A stretch of 64,000 bases of DNA, taken from positions 372,001 to 436,000 of the forward strand of contig NZ_CP049935.1 of the NCBI RefSeq assembly GCF_011383005.1, written 5' to 3'. Of the stretch, positions 29,635-40,207 are shown one piece after another. The translations under genes were made by a program, and so were the position numbers. The notes under the pieces were generated by a model. The model searched no databases and had not been told where the DNA came from. It was given only the letters and a program-made list of their open reading frames with translations. This DNA comes from Phycicoccus sp. HDW14. Lineage in GTDB: Bacteria; Actinomycetota; Actinomycetes; Actinomycetales; Dermatophilaceae. How positions within the stretch are numbered: position 1 is the first letter of the stretch; every line of letters starts with the position of its first letter.

Positions 29635-30404
29635 CCGTGCACCACCTTGAGCTCGCGCAGCACGGCCACGAGAGCCGGTGCGGCAGAGGGTCCTTCGCCG
29701 AGGACGGTGACCTCGCTGGGCGGCGGCTCGGGCACGGTGAGCGCTTCGCGCCCCGACCCGGCGGCGGTCCCCGACCACCCGATGGTCTCGACGCTCGCCT
29801 TCTTGGCCCGCATCCGGCCCATGACGCTGGGGTACCTCGGGGCGACGCCGCCCTCGAGGACGGTGGCGACGGCGGGCAGGTCGACCTCGTAGACCTCCGT
29901 GCCCTCGGGCCCCTCGCCGCGCAGCGTCGCCCGGCCGTCCTCGACCTCGACGGTCTGGACGCCGGCGACCACCGGACGGTCGAGCAGGTAGGACAGCCGG
30001 ATGCCGACCTGGAAGTCACCGGTGTCGGCGGCGTCGTTGCCGAGCAGCACGAGGTCGTACTGCGTGCCGGCGGCGGCCCGGGTCTGCACGGCCTCGGCGA
30101 TGGCGGCCGCGACGTCGGCCGGCCCGAGCAGGTCGGCGTCGGTCTCGACGAGGATGCCGTCGGTGGCTCCGACCGCGATGCCCGAGCGGATCTGCTCGAT
30201 GCTCTCCTCGGACCCCACCGATAGCACCGTGACGGTCCCGCCGGACGGTTCGGCGACCTGCACCGCGAGGGCGACGGCCGCCTCCTCGTGGGCGCTCGTC
30301 GTGTAGCCGGCGAAGCGGCCGTCGACGCGCAGGCCGTCGGGGGTGAGCACCACCTCGCCGGTGGGATCGGGCACCCGCTTGACGCAGACGAGGACGTCGG
30401 TCAC
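29631..30404 (-). CDS. etfB: Electron transfer flavoprotein beta subunit
   Basis: A 257-residue EtfB. Family features: VLVCVKRVPDPTGEVVL at the N-terminus, SAHEEAAVALAVQVAEPSGG, YDLVLLGNDAADTGDFQVGI (AMP-binding region) and VAPRYPSVMGRMRAKK near the C-terminus. The GTG at 30404 overlaps the stop of the upstream dehydrogenase (GTGA) and its own stop overlaps etfA (ATGA), so dehydrogenase, EtfB and EtfA are translationally coupled. Forms a heterodimer with EtfA in the cytosol. Confidence 0.93.
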   Translation of the reverse strand: MTDVLVCVKRVPDPTGEVVLTPDGLRVDGRFAGYTTSAHEEAAVALAVQVAEPSGGTVTVLSVGSEESIEQIRSGIAVGATDGILVETDADLLGPADVAAAIAEAVQTRAAAGTQYDLVLLGNDAADTGDFQVGIRLSYLLDRPVVAGVQTVEVEDGRATLRGEGPEGTEVYEVDLPAVATVLEGGVAPRYPSVMGRMRAKKASVETIGWSGTAAGSGREALTVPEPPPSEVTVLGEGPSAAPALVAVLRELKVVHG

Positions 30405-32925
30405 GCGAGCCCCCGGATGCGGGCGTTCTCGGGGTCGAAGAGCGGCGTCGCGTCGACCGCGGCGACCGTGACCGGGTAGAGCTCCTCCATGTACGACACC
30501 GCGAGCTCGTTGCCCAGCGTCGCCTGGTCCGGCGGCAGGAAGGCCATGAGCACGTGCTTGCCGAGGCTCGGGCCGAGCCCGCCGTCGTGACGTAGGGGTG
30601 GTGGCCGTGGCCGTCGGTGAGGGTGCCGCCCTCGCGGGTGAGGATCGGCTCGCCGCCGAGCATGTAGCGCTTCACGCCGCTGGCGGAGGTGTGGTCGTCG
30701 ACGGTCAGGGAGCAGAGGACGGCCTTCGGCGCCTCGCCGGCCTGGGCGATGACGGCGTCCTTGCCGACGAAGTCCTGCTCCTTCCACTTCGCCCGTGACA
30801 TGCCGGTCTCCATGAGCGTGCGCTCGGTGTCGAGCTCGTACCCGTACGCGCGGTAGCCCTTCTCGATGCGCCCGGTGGTGCCGTAGACGCCGATGCCGAC
30901 GGGGACCATCCCGAGCGGGGTGCCCACCTCGAGCAGCCGCTTCCACAGCGCGTCGCCGGACTCGATGGGCACGTAGAGCTCCCAGCCGTACTCGCCGACG
31001 TAGGAGATGCGGGAGGCGAGCACCGACAGGGTCCCGACCTCGATCTCGCGGCACGTGCCGAACGGGAACCCGGTGTGCGACAGGTCGGCCGAGGTCACGG
31101 CCGAGACGATCTCGCGGGCCTTGGGGCCCCAGACGCCGATGGTGGTCCACGCCGACGTGAGGTCGACGACGACCGCACCGCCGTCCTCGGGCATCCGGTC
31201 GGAGAACCACTTCTTGTCGGCCATGCCGTGGGCGCCGCCGGTGACGACGCGGAACCGGTCGTGGGCCAGGCGCATCACGGTGAGGTCGGAGCGGAAGCCG
31301 CCGGTCTCGTCGAGCACCGGCGTGTAGACGACGCGTCCGATGCGGACGTCGGCCTGCGCGACGATGATCCGCTGCACGGCCTCGAGGGCCCGCGGCCCGA
31401 CGACGTCGAAGATCGCGAACGCCGAGAGGTCGACCAGCCCGGCGGTCTCGCGCATCTGGAGGTGCTCGGCGTTGATGATCGGGCTCCACCAGCGGGCGTC
31501 CCATTCGTGCTCGCGCGGCATCGTCTGCTCGGGCCCGAACTTCTCGACGAGCCCGGCGTTCGAGGTGTACCACTGGGGGCGCTCCCAGCCGGCGGCCTCG
31601 AAGAACACGGCGCCGAGCTCCTGCTGCGACGCGTGCATCGGGGCGAGCCGCACGTCGCGGTTGCTCGTGTACTGCTCGGACGGGTGCACGATGCCGTAGG
31701 TCTTGATGAACGACTCCGACGTGCGCGCCTTCACGTGCGCCCGCGTCTTCTGGTGCGGGTGGAAGCGGGCGATGTCGCTGTGCCCCAGGTCGATCTCGGG
31801 GTTGCCGTGGGTCATCCACTCGGCGACGGCGCGGGCGGTGCCGGGACCCTCCTTGATCCAGACCGCGGCGGCCGACCACAGGCCCTTGACCTCGGGGGTC
31901 TCGCCGAGGATCGGGTAGCCGTCGGGGGTCAGGGAGAGCAGGCCGTTGATGGCGTAGCGGATCTCGGCCCGCTCGTCGCCGAGCAGCTCGGGCATCAGCT
32001 CGAGGGCCTGCTCGAGCTGCGGGTCGAAGTCGTCCTCGGTGAACGGCAGCTCGGTGGGGGAGAGCTTGGCCTGCTCGATGGACGGGATGTCCTCGGGGTC
32101 CCAGAGGATGGCGCGGTGGGCGTAGGAGCCGACCTCCATGTCCGAGCCGTGCTGGCGCTCGTAGCAGAAGGTGTCCATGTCGCGCACGATCGGGAAGCTG
32201 ATCTCGCCCGGCTGCTCGGCGAGCACCTCGCACGGGCCGACCGAGATCATCTGGTGCACGGCGGGCGTCAGCGGGATGTGGGCGCCGGCCATCCGGGCGA
32301 TCTTCGGGCTCCACACGCCGCAGGCGATGACGACCGTCTCGGCCTCGATGGTGCCCTGGTTGGTCTCGACGGCGCGGATCCGGCCGCCCTCGACGACCAT
32401 CCCCGTGACCTCGACGTTCGGCACGGTGGTCAGGGCGCCCTTCTCGACGGCCCGCTCGCGCATGATCGTGCCCGCCCGGAGGCTGTCGACGACGCCGACG
32501 GTCGGGAACCAGGCCGCGCCGATGATGAGGTCCTTGTCGAGGAAGGGGACCTTCTCGGCGACCTGCTCGGGGGTGACCAGCTCGGCGGGGATGCCCCAGG
32601 CCTTCGCGCTGGACATCCGGCGGCGCAGCTCCTCCATCCGCTCCTCGGTGCGGGCCACCTCGTAGCCGCCGGACTCGGTGAAGACGTCGAGCTCCTTGTA
32701 CTGGCGCATCGAGTCGAGCGTGATGTCGGCGAACTCGCGGGAGTGGTCGACCGGGAAGATGAAGTTGCTCGCGTGGCCGGTGGACCCGCCGGGGTTGGGC
32801 AGCGGCCCCTTGTCGAGCTGGACGATGTCGGTCCACCCCAGCTCGGCGAGGTGGTACGCGAGCGAGTTCCCGACGATCCCGGCGCCGATGACGACGCAGC
32901 GGGCGGAGGAGGGGAGAGCGGCCAT
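30401..32925 (-). pseudogene. Dimethylglycine dehydrogenase-like FAD/folate oxidoreductase (frameshifted as sequenced)
   Basis: About 841 residues after repair. The N-terminal half is a DAO-type FAD domain: CVVIGAGIVGNSLAYHLAEL, GGSTGHASNFIFPVD (its His is a candidate for covalent FAD attachment, by comparison with related enzymes), and LTPDGYPILGETPEVKGLWS. The C-terminal half is a GcvT-like folate-binding domain (ETAGLVDLSAFAIFDVVGPR, SYVGEYGWELYVPIESGDAL). Such enzymes demethylate dimethylglycine or sarcosine, passing the one-carbon unit to THF. The frame breaks near 30571-30574; one added base gives SGPSLGKHVLMAFLPPDQ and a stop overlapping etfB. The adjacent Etf genes favour a dehydrogenase over an oxidase. 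Confidence 0.85.
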
Positions 32926-32953
32926 CGGGCGGTCCTTCCGGGCGTGTCTGGTG

Positions 32954-32990
32954 GTGCGCGATGCGCAACATGCCGCACATGGTGCAACAG
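32954..32990. promoter_or_regulatory. Tandem IclR-type operator upstream of the dimethylglycine dehydrogenase operon
   Basis: A 37-base element with the palindrome TGCGC-GAT-GCGCA followed 19 bases later by a second GCAACA half. It aligns without gaps to the element at 39161-39197, sharing TGCGCGATG, GCAACAT and GCAACAG. It lies 29-65 bases before the dehydrogenase start codon. Confidence 0.6.
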
Positions 32991-33026
32991 GAAGTCACAG
33001 CATGGCAGACCGTCCCCCGGCTGCCA

Positions 33027-33056
33027 ACCACCCGTCCACGAGCGTGGACGGGTGGT
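33027..33056. terminator. Hairpin terminator downstream of the BCCT gene
   Basis: A perfect 13-base stem (ACCACCCGTCCAC at 33027-33039 with its complement at 33044-33056) and a four-base loop GAGC, 16 bases beyond the BCCT stop. No T-tract follows, as is common in actinobacteria. It separates the transporter from the dehydrogenase operon. Confidence 0.75.
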
Positions 33057-33071
33057 GGGCGGCGGGTGGCC

Positions 33072-34721
33072 TCAGCCCTCGGTGCGGGCCGGCTCGACGA
33101 CCGGCCGCTCGCCGGCGGCGTCGCCCGGGTGCTCGCGCAGGTGGCGCCGGATCGGGCCGCGGAGGGTGGACTCGAACGGCTCCTGCCGCAGCGACCGCCA
33201 CAACGAGACGCACAGCCCGATGAGCACGAGGACGAACGGGAAGCCGACGATGATGACGCCCGTCTTGAGCGCGTTGAGCCCGTCCTCGCCGCCGGCCGTC
33301 AGCAGCACGATCGCCACCGCGCCGGTCGCGACGCCCCAGAACACGACCAGGCCCCGCCGCGGTTCCTCGTCGCCGTTCTGGCTGAGCATCCCCATGACGA
33401 TCGAGGCCGAGTCGGCGCCGGTGACGAAGAAGATCGCGATGAGGAAGACCGCGAGCACGACGGTGACGGTCGAGAGCGGGAAGGAGCGCAGCGTGTCGAA
33501 GAGTGTGCTCTCGATGCCCTCCTCGACCAGGGCGCCCATGTCCTTGCCCTGGTTCAGCTGGAGGTCGAAGGCGGCGCCGCCGAGGATCGAGAACCAGGCG
33601 AACGAGACGAGCGAGGGGATGGCGATGACGAAGATGACGAACTGGCGGATCGTGCGGCCCTTCGAGATGCGGGCGATGAACATCCCGACGAACGGGGTCC
33701 AGGAGACCCACCAGGCCCAGTAGAAGATCGTCCAGCCGCTCACCCAGTCCTGGCCGCCGAAGACGCCGGTGCGGAAGCTCATCGTCGGCAGGTGGGTGAG
33801 GTACCCGCCGACCGACTCGGTGAAGGTCGAGAGGATGAAGACCGTCGGCCCGACGACGAAGAGGAAGAGGGCCAGCAGGGCCGCGGCGACGGCGTTGGCG
33901 TTGGAGAGCCACTTGATGCCCTTGTCGATGCCGCTCACGGCGGAGACGACGAAGCAGAGGGTGAGGAAGGCGATGACGAGGACGGCGGCGGTGGTGCCGT
34001 AGCCGCTCTGGCCGAAGACGTTGGCCAGGCCGCCGGTGATCTGCAGGGCGCCGAGGCCGAGCGAGGTCGCCGAGCCGAAGAGCGTGGCGAGGATGGCGAG
34101 GGTGTCGATGCCCCGGCCGGCCGGGCCGTCGACGCGGTCACCGAGCAACGGGCGGAAGGCGGCGCTGATGAGGTTACCGCCGCCCTTGCGGTAGGCGAAG
34201 TAGGCGATGGTCAGGCCGATGACGGCGTACATGGCCCACGGGTGGAAGCCCCAGTGGAAGAACGTGTACTCCATCGCGAGGTGGGCGGCCTCGTCGCTGC
34301 CCGGCTCGGCGAGCCCGAGCGGCGGGGTGTTGAGGTGGGTCAGCGGCTCGGCGACGCCGTAGAACATCAGGCCGATGCCCATACCGGTCGCGAACATCAT
34401 CGAGACCCAGGAGAAGGTGGAGAACTCCGGCTCGGAGTCGTCGGGACCGAGCTTGATGTTGCCGTACCGGGTGATGGCGAGCACGGCGCTGAAGAGCACG
34501 AAGCCGCCGCTGGTCAGGACGAAGAACCAGCCGACGTTGCTCGTGATCCACGCCAGGGCCGAGCTCGTCCCGTCGTTGAACCCCGAGGGGTCGAGGGCTC
34601 CGTAGAGGAGGAAGGTCAGGGCGAGCCCGGCGGCGGTGCCGAAGACGACGCGGTCGACCGGCCGGTGGCGCCGGGTCCCGGGATGGTCCTGCTCGACTCT
34701 CTCGGGTGCGCTCGTGGCCAT
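33072..34721 (-). CDS. BCCT family betaine/carnitine-type transporter
   Basis: A 549-residue carrier with about twelve membrane helices. The glycine-rich motif GMGIGLMFYGVAEPLTHLN in helix 3, the signature WTIFYWAWWVSWTPFVGMFI, and RISKGRTIRQFV are BCCT hallmarks. GMGIG matches sodium-coupled betaine carriers (BetP, EctP, LcoP) rather than BetT. The ATG at 34721 is preferred because AAGGGGA lies just upstream and the longer frame from 34832 runs through regulatory DNA. It sits between the ABC transporter operon and the dehydrogenase operon, so glycine betaine is the likely substrate. Confidence 0.9.
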   Translation of the reverse strand: MATSAPERVEQDHPGTRRHRPVDRVVFGTAAGLALTFLLYGALDPSGFNDGTSSALAWITSNVGWFFVLTSGGFVLFSAVLAITRYGNIKLGPDDSEPEFSTFSWVSMMFATGMGIGLMFYGVAEPLTHLNTPPLGLAEPGSDEAAHLAMEYTFFHWGFHPWAMYAVIGLTIAYFAYRKGGGNLISAAFRPLLGDRVDGPAGRGIDTLAILATLFGSATSLGLGALQITGGLANVFGQSGYGTTAAVLVIAFLTLCFVVSAVSGIDKGIKWLSNANAVAAALLALFLFVVGPTVFILSTFTESVGGYLTHLPTMSFRTGVFGGQDWVSGWTIFYWAWWVSWTPFVGMFIARISKGRTIRQFVIFVIAIPSLVSFAWFSILGGAAFDLQLNQGKDMGALVEEGIESTLFDTLRSFPLSTVTVVLAVFLIAIFFVTGADSASIVMGMLSQNGDEEPRRGLVVFWGVATGAVAIVLLTAGGEDGLNALKTGVIIVGFPFVLVLIGLCVSLWRSLRQEPFESTLRGPIRRHLREHPGDAAGERPVVEPARTEG

Positions 34722-34758
34722 GGTGGTCCCCTTCGTCGTTGCGCTGGGCGAGTCGTCG

Positions 34759-34774
34759 TGCGCATGACACAACA
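34759..34774. promoter_or_regulatory. Partial IclR-type site upstream of the BCCT gene
   Basis: TGCGC-ATG-ACACAACA keeps one arm and the CAAC end of the TGCGC-N3-GCGCAAC pattern found in three other promoters here. It is weaker than the others and may be a degenerate site. Confidence 0.3.
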
Positions 34775-34781
34775 CCAGCAG

Positions 34782-34797
34782 TGTGATCCAGGTCACT
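34782..34797. promoter_or_regulatory. CRP/GlxR-like site upstream of the BCCT gene
   Basis: TGTGATCCAGGTCACT fits the TGTGA-N6-TCACA consensus of CRP/GlxR proteins with one mismatch. It is 61-76 bases upstream of the transporter start. Confidence 0.45.
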
Positions 34798-34878
34798 CCA
34801 CCCGTCAACGCGAGGACCGGGCCACCACGCACGACGGGGGGGCGGGTGGCCCGGTCCTCGGGGGCCGGTGTCGCGGGG

Positions 34879-35850
34879 TCAGCCGAGCCAGGCGTTGACC
34901 TTGTCGGGGTTGGCCTCGACCCACTTCTTCGCGGCGTCCTCCGGGGTCATGTTCTGGTTCGCGATCATCTCGGACACGGCGTTCTGGTCGTCGTTGGTCC
35001 ACTGGAACTTCTTGATGAGGTCGACCGCGGGGGAGCCGGACTCGGCGAACTTCGTCGCGATCAGCTTGTTGAGCTCGTACGGCGGGTAGTCGCAGGCCAC
35101 CTTCTTGGCGTCGGCGTCGCAGCCGTCGGTGTACTTCGGCAGCTCGACCTTGACGAGCTTCATCTCGGAGAAGAACCACTGCGGGTCGTAGAAGTAGGCC
35201 AGCAGCGGCGTCTTGTTCTTCTCGGCCTGGCGGAAGCTCGTGATGAGGGCCGCCTCCGAGCCGCCGGTGACGACCTTGTAGTTCAGCTTGAGGTTGGCCA
35301 CGAGCGCCTCGTCGTTGGTCACGTACGACGGGTCGCCGTCGAGCAGCTGGCCCTTGCCGCCGGACTCGGAGGTCTTGAACATGTCGGCGTACTTGTTGAG
35401 GTTGTTCCAGTCCGTGATGTCCGGGTACTTCTCGGCCATCCACGGCGGGACGAACCAGCCGATGATGCCCTGGTTGCCGGTGAGCCCGGCGTCCTGGACC
35501 GTCTTCTGCTCGGTGATGTACTTCTTCGTGAGGTCGGCGTGGCCCCAGTTCTCGACGATGGTGTCGATCGAGCCCGACGCCATGCCCTGCCAGCCGACCT
35601 CCTCCTTGACGTCCGGGTAGGTGACCTTGCACCCGAGCTTGCTCTCGGCGACGTAGCCGATGACGTGGGCGTTGCTCACGTAGCCGGTCCACGGGTTGAC
35701 CGCGATGCGCAGGTCGCCGCACTTCTTGCCGCCGGCGTCGGTGCCCGAGCTGCTCGGCTGGTCGATGTTGCCCCCGCCGCAGGCCGAGAGGCCGAGAGCG
35801 ATGGTGGCGAGGCCGGCGATGAGTGCGAGCCGGTGGTTTCCTCGTGGCAT
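34879..35850 (-). CDS. Glycine betaine ABC transporter substrate-binding lipoprotein
   Basis: A 323-residue OpuAC-type binding protein. It has a lipoprotein signal (ALIAGLATIALGLSACGGGN, lipobox LSAC) and the mature part contains DLRIAVNPWTGYVSNAHVIG, MASGSIDTIVENWGHADLTK and IIGWFVPPWMAEKYPDITDW, with tryptophans that could form the aromatic cage for a quaternary amine. The ATG at 35850 follows a GAGAGGGAG ribosome site. It belongs to the ATPase-permease-binding protein unit (39145 to 34879) and would deliver glycine betaine to the permease outside the membrane. Confidence 0.9.
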   Translation of the reverse strand: MPRGNHRLALIAGLATIALGLSACGGGNIDQPSSSGTDAGGKKCGDLRIAVNPWTGYVSNAHVIGYVAESKLGCKVTYPDVKEEVGWQGMASGSIDTIVENWGHADLTKKYITEQKTVQDAGLTGNQGIIGWFVPPWMAEKYPDITDWNNLNKYADMFKTSESGGKGQLLDGDPSYVTNDEALVANLKLNYKVVTGGSEAALITSFRQAEKNKTPLLAYFYDPQWFFSEMKLVKVELPKYTDGCDADAKKVACDYPPYELNKLIATKFAESGSPAVDLIKKFQWTNDDQNAVSEMIANQNMTPEDAAKKWVEANPDKVNAWLG

Positions 35851-35930
35851 TGACTTCTCCCTCTCAGGTGTCCGCGTCCTGCGCGGGTCGTGGTGGTGGT
35901 GCGTGGTGACCGGGGTCCGGGGTGGCCCGG

Positions 35931-36693
35931 TCACCGTCCGTACCGTGCGGCGGCGTACCGCGCGATCCGGTCGAGCATGATCCCCAGGGCGGTGATGGCG
36001 ATGCCGGCGGCCAGGCCCTTGCCGAAGAGCTGGCCCTGCACGAAGCCCTGGACGATGAGGTAGCCGAGGCTCCCGCCCCGACCATGCCGCCGATGACGAC
36101 CATCGACAGCACGTAGAGCAGGCCCTGGTTGGTCGCGAGCACCAGCGCCTCGCGGGCCATCGGCAGCTGGACCTTGGAGATCATCTGCCAGCGGGTGATG
36201 CCGGTGGAGCGGGCCGCCTCGACCGAGGCCGGTGAGACCCCCGCACACCGTCGGCGACGAGCTTGGTGGCGATCGGCACGGCGTAGGCGACGGCGGCCAT
36301 GATCGCGGTGAAGCGGCTGGCGGCGAACAGGGCCAGGGCGGGGACGAGGTAGACGAACGCCGGGATGGTCTGGAAGCCGTCGAGGAACGGCCGGATGAGC
36401 GTGTCGGCCCGCCGGCCCCGCCCCATCGCCACCCCGAGGACCATCGCGATGAGCATGACGAGCAGGGTCGCGACGAGGGTCATCGTCAGCGTGACCATCG
36501 CGTCGTTCCAGAGGCCGGTGCCGAGGATGACCGCCTCGCACACGAAGGTGACGGCGGCCGGCTGCCACCCGCCGAGCAGGTAGGCGACGGCCAGCAACAC
36601 CGCGGCCATGACCCACCACGGCAGGTCCGACATCAGCGACTGGAGGGGGTTGAGCAGTCCGCCGCTGATGAAGTCCTTGAAGGCGTTGGTCAC
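35931..36693 (-). pseudogene. Glycine betaine ABC transporter permease, second domain (two frameshifts as sequenced)
   Basis: About 254 residues after repair. From a GTG at 36693 it reads [20 protein letters not shown], membrane helices, and a binding-protein-dependent permease domain with the EAA-like block VSPASVEAARSTGITRWQMI and KVQLPMAREALVLATNQGLL. Frames break at CCCCC 36238-36242 and near CCC 36072-36074; one base at each restores DGVRGVSPASVEAAR and VGAGSLGYLIVQGFVQGQLF. The stop at 35931 follows RIARYAAARYGR. It may not be a separate gene: a further missing base at 36693-36696 would fuse it to the upstream permease. Confidence 0.8.
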
Positions 36694-38041
36694 CCCGAGA
36701 TGGCGTTGACGACGGCGTCGGTGATGTCGTTGATGTGGCCGCCGAGCGGGCCGGCGGTCAGCTCGCCGATGACCGGCACGCCGGAGAGGTCGGGGAACTC
36801 GGAGAGCTGGAGGTAGCGGGTGGAGTAGAAGGCCGCGAGCAGGGCCGGCACGAGCAGGGCGCCGAGGACGAGCCGTCGCCCGCCCGGGGTGAGCCGCTTG
36901 GCGGTGGCGCCGCGGCCACCCTCCTCGGTGGCCCAGCGCGGGAGCTTCTCGAGGACGAGGGTGCGGCCGCCGAAGATGCCGGGGGAGCCGACGGCCGCGA
37001 CGCGCTGGCCACCGGGCGCGGACCGCTCGCTCGCCGCGGTGGTCGTGCGGTCGAGCATGATCGCGATGAAGACGATGCCCAGGCCGGCGACCGAGGCCGC
37101 GCCGACGTTGAGGGTCTGGAGCGCCGCGACGACCGGCTTCCCGAGGCCGGGCCCGTTGACGAGGGCGGCGATGGTGGCCATCGAGAGGGCGGCCATCGTG
37201 CACTGGTTGATGCCGACGACGATGGTGCGCTTGGCCATCGGCAGCTGGACCTGGCGCAGCAGCTGGCCCTTGGTGACGCCGAGGGAGCGCCCGGCCTCGA
37301 CGGTGTTCTCGCCGACCGAGTTGAGGCCGTGCTCGGTGATGCGGACGAGCGGCGGCAGGGCGTAGACGAGCGTGAGGACGATCGCGCAGGCCGGGCCGAT
37401 GCCGAAGAAGAGCGAGATCGGGGTGAGGTAGGCGAAGGAGGGCATCGTCTGCATGACGTCGAGCACCGGGGTGAGGAGCGAGGAGGTGCGGCGGCTGCGG
37501 GACATCGCGATCCCGAGCGGCAGGCCGATGACGATGCAGATGACGACGGCGACGAGGGTGACGATGAGGGTGTCGAGGCCGTCGGTCCACAGGCCGCCGA
37601 CGCCGAGGTAGAGCAGGACGGCCGAGACGAGCAGGGTCGAGCGCAGCCCGGCGAGCCCGTAGGTGACCCAGGCCGCGAGGGCCAGGACCCCGAACCAGCC
37701 GACGTAGTCGCCCGGGGTCACCGCGCTGAGGTGGTCCTGGAGGAAGCCGACGAAGTCGTCGAGGGCGGTCGCGACGGTGCCGAGGACGCCGTGGAAGAAC
37801 CAGTTGTCCTGCCCGAGGACCTGGACCTTGTCGCGCAGGTCGTTGAACCACTCGTGCAGGCCGGTGGTGTCGGCGTTGGCCAGCACGAGGGTCTGCCGCC
37901 CGCGCAGCGTCGCCCAGGCGAGGAGCCACAGCGCGAGGACGACGAGGAGCTTGCGGCCCGTGCGTCGCGACGGGGGCAGGACCGTGCGCGGCTGCTCCTC
38001 CTCGATGGGTGCCGGCGTCCGTGCCGGCTCGAGCGTCGTGG

Positions 38042-38045
<4 letters not shown>
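36690..38045 (-). CDS. Glycine betaine ABC transporter permease, first domain
   Basis: A 451-residue protein with an N-terminal amphipathic region, several membrane helices and one permease domain. The EAA loop is [20 protein letters not shown], then [16 protein letters not shown]. Family members of OpuAB/ProW type have one such domain and about 300 residues; here about 130 extra residues follow the domain, including a further membrane helix and a C-terminal [17 protein letters not shown] that looks like the N-terminal start of another permease unit. The GTG at 38045 overlaps the ATPase stop. Either translationally coupled to the next permease or the first half of a fused one. Confidence 0.85.
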
Positions 38046-39145
<1,100 letters not shown>

Positions 39146-39160
39146 CGTCCACCTCCGGAG

Positions 39161-39197
39161 TTGCGCGATGTGCAACATCGTGTGTTCTGCGCAACAG
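39161..39197. promoter_or_regulatory. Tandem IclR-type operator upstream of the ABC transporter operon
   Basis: A 37-base element with TTGCGC-GAT-GTGCAA followed 19 bases later by GCGCAACAG. Gap-free alignment to 32954-32990. It lies 16-52 bases before the ATPase start and downstream of the IclR gene. Confidence 0.6.
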
Positions 39198-39269
39198 AAT
39201 GGCCCTGCACCCGGGCGGGGTCAAGGGTGTGGACGCCCTGTGGTCAGCGGGTCCGGCTGGGGCGGAGGG

Positions 39270-40052
39270 TCATCGCTCGCCGGGACCGTGCGCGAGGCGA
39301 CCCGAGATCTCGGCCGTCGCGGCGCGCAGCAGCGGGACGAGCTCGTCGACCCGCAGGCCGCCGAAGCGGAAGGTCGGCCCGGAGACCGACACCGAGGCGA
39401 CGACGTCGCCGTGGGCGTCGCGCACCGGGGCGGCGAGGGCGGTCAGGCCGACGTCGAGCTCGTCGACCGCCACGGCCCATCCGCGCTCGCGGACCTCGGC
39501 GAGCTGGAGGTCGAGGGTCGCCCGGTCGGTGATGGTCGCCGGGGTGTAGCGCACGAGCTCGCCGAGGAGCCGGCCGAGCTCGGGGTCGGCGAGCTCGCTG
39601 ACGAGCACCTTGCCGTTGCTCGTCGCGTGCAGGGGGATGTGCTGGCCGACCCAGTTGTAGGACGACAGGCTCGAGGCGCCCGAGACCTGGTCGACGTAGA
39701 GGGCCGCGCCCCCGGAGAGGACCGCGAGGTTGACCGTCTCGCCGGTCTCGGAGGCGAGGCGCCGCACGACCGGCCGGGCCTCCTGGACGAGGTCGAGGCG
39801 GGCGTTGGTGGCGCCGGCGAGCTTGAGCACGCCGACGCCCAACCGGTAGCGGCCGCGTTCCTCGACCTGCTCGACGAGGCGGCGCCGCTCGAGCGCGGAG
39901 ACCAGCCGGCTCGCGGTGGACTTGTGCACGCCGAGCTCGCGGGCCAGCTGGGTGATGCCGGCCGCGCCGTGGAGGGCGAGCAGCTCGAGGATGGTGACGG
40001 CCCGGTCGACCGACTGGACGGTGCTCGCCCCGTCCCGGGTGGTGGTGCGCAT
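39270..40052 (-). CDS. IclR family transcriptional regulator (first)
   Basis: A 260-residue IclR protein: N-terminal winged helix (QSVDRAVTILELLALHGAAG, LARELGVHKSTASRLVSALE) and C-terminal effector-binding domain (ETVNLAVLSGGAALYVDQVS, YTPATITDRATLDLQLAEVR, VSVSGPTFRF). It is a close match in layout to regulators of betaine or aromatic catabolism. It sits upstream of the ABC importer in the same direction, with an IclR-type operator before both, plus one in its own start region, suggesting autoregulation and control of transport and demethylation genes. Effector unknown; glycine betaine or dimethylglycine would be logical. Confidence 0.9.
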   Translation of the reverse strand: MRTTTRDGASTVQSVDRAVTILELLALHGAAGITQLARELGVHKSTASRLVSALERRRLVEQVEERGRYRLGVGVLKLAGATNARLDLVQEARPVVRRLASETGETVNLAVLSGGAALYVDQVSGASSLSSYNWVGQHIPLHATSNGKVLVSELADPELGRLLGELVRYTPATITDRATLDLQLAEVRERGWAVAVDELDVGLTALAAPVRDAHGDVVASVSVSGPTFRFGGLRVDELVPLLRAATAEISGRLAHGPGER

Positions 40053-40079
40053 GGCGCAACCGTAGCGAATGGCGCAACC
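40046..40079. promoter_or_regulatory. Tandem IclR-type operator at the iclR start
   Basis: TGCGC-ATG-GCGCAACC followed by a second ATGGCGCAACC 18 bases later, overlapping the regulator's own ATG. Same core (TGCGC-N3-GCGCAAC) as the two operon promoters above, consistent with autoregulation. Confidence 0.55.
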
Positions 40080-40119
40080 CCCCGAGCGGCGGGGAGGAGA
40101 GTGGTGATCCGCCCACGAC

Positions 40120-40191
40120 GGCTCGCGAGCGCTTCGTGCGGTCGCGAGCCCGTTCGACAGGGCTCGTGACGGACCGGACGGCTCGCGAGCC
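40120..40191. terminator. GGCTCGCGAGC repeat hairpins downstream of the methyltransferase gene
   Basis: GGCTCGCGA (40120-40128) pairs with TCGCGAGCC (40142-40150), and a self-complementary GGCTCGCGAGCC follows at 40180-40191, 17 bases from the MttB stop. The region between iclR and mttB otherwise holds no gene. Either a tandem terminator or a short dispersed repeat. Confidence 0.5.
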
Positions 40192-40207
40192 GCGTCGGCT
40201 GCTCTCG

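Noticed and set aside
39146..39178. Longer N-terminus for the ABC ATPase starting at ATG 39178
   Set aside because: That ATG is inside the IclR-type operator and has no ribosome site, whereas GTG 39145 follows GGAGGT.
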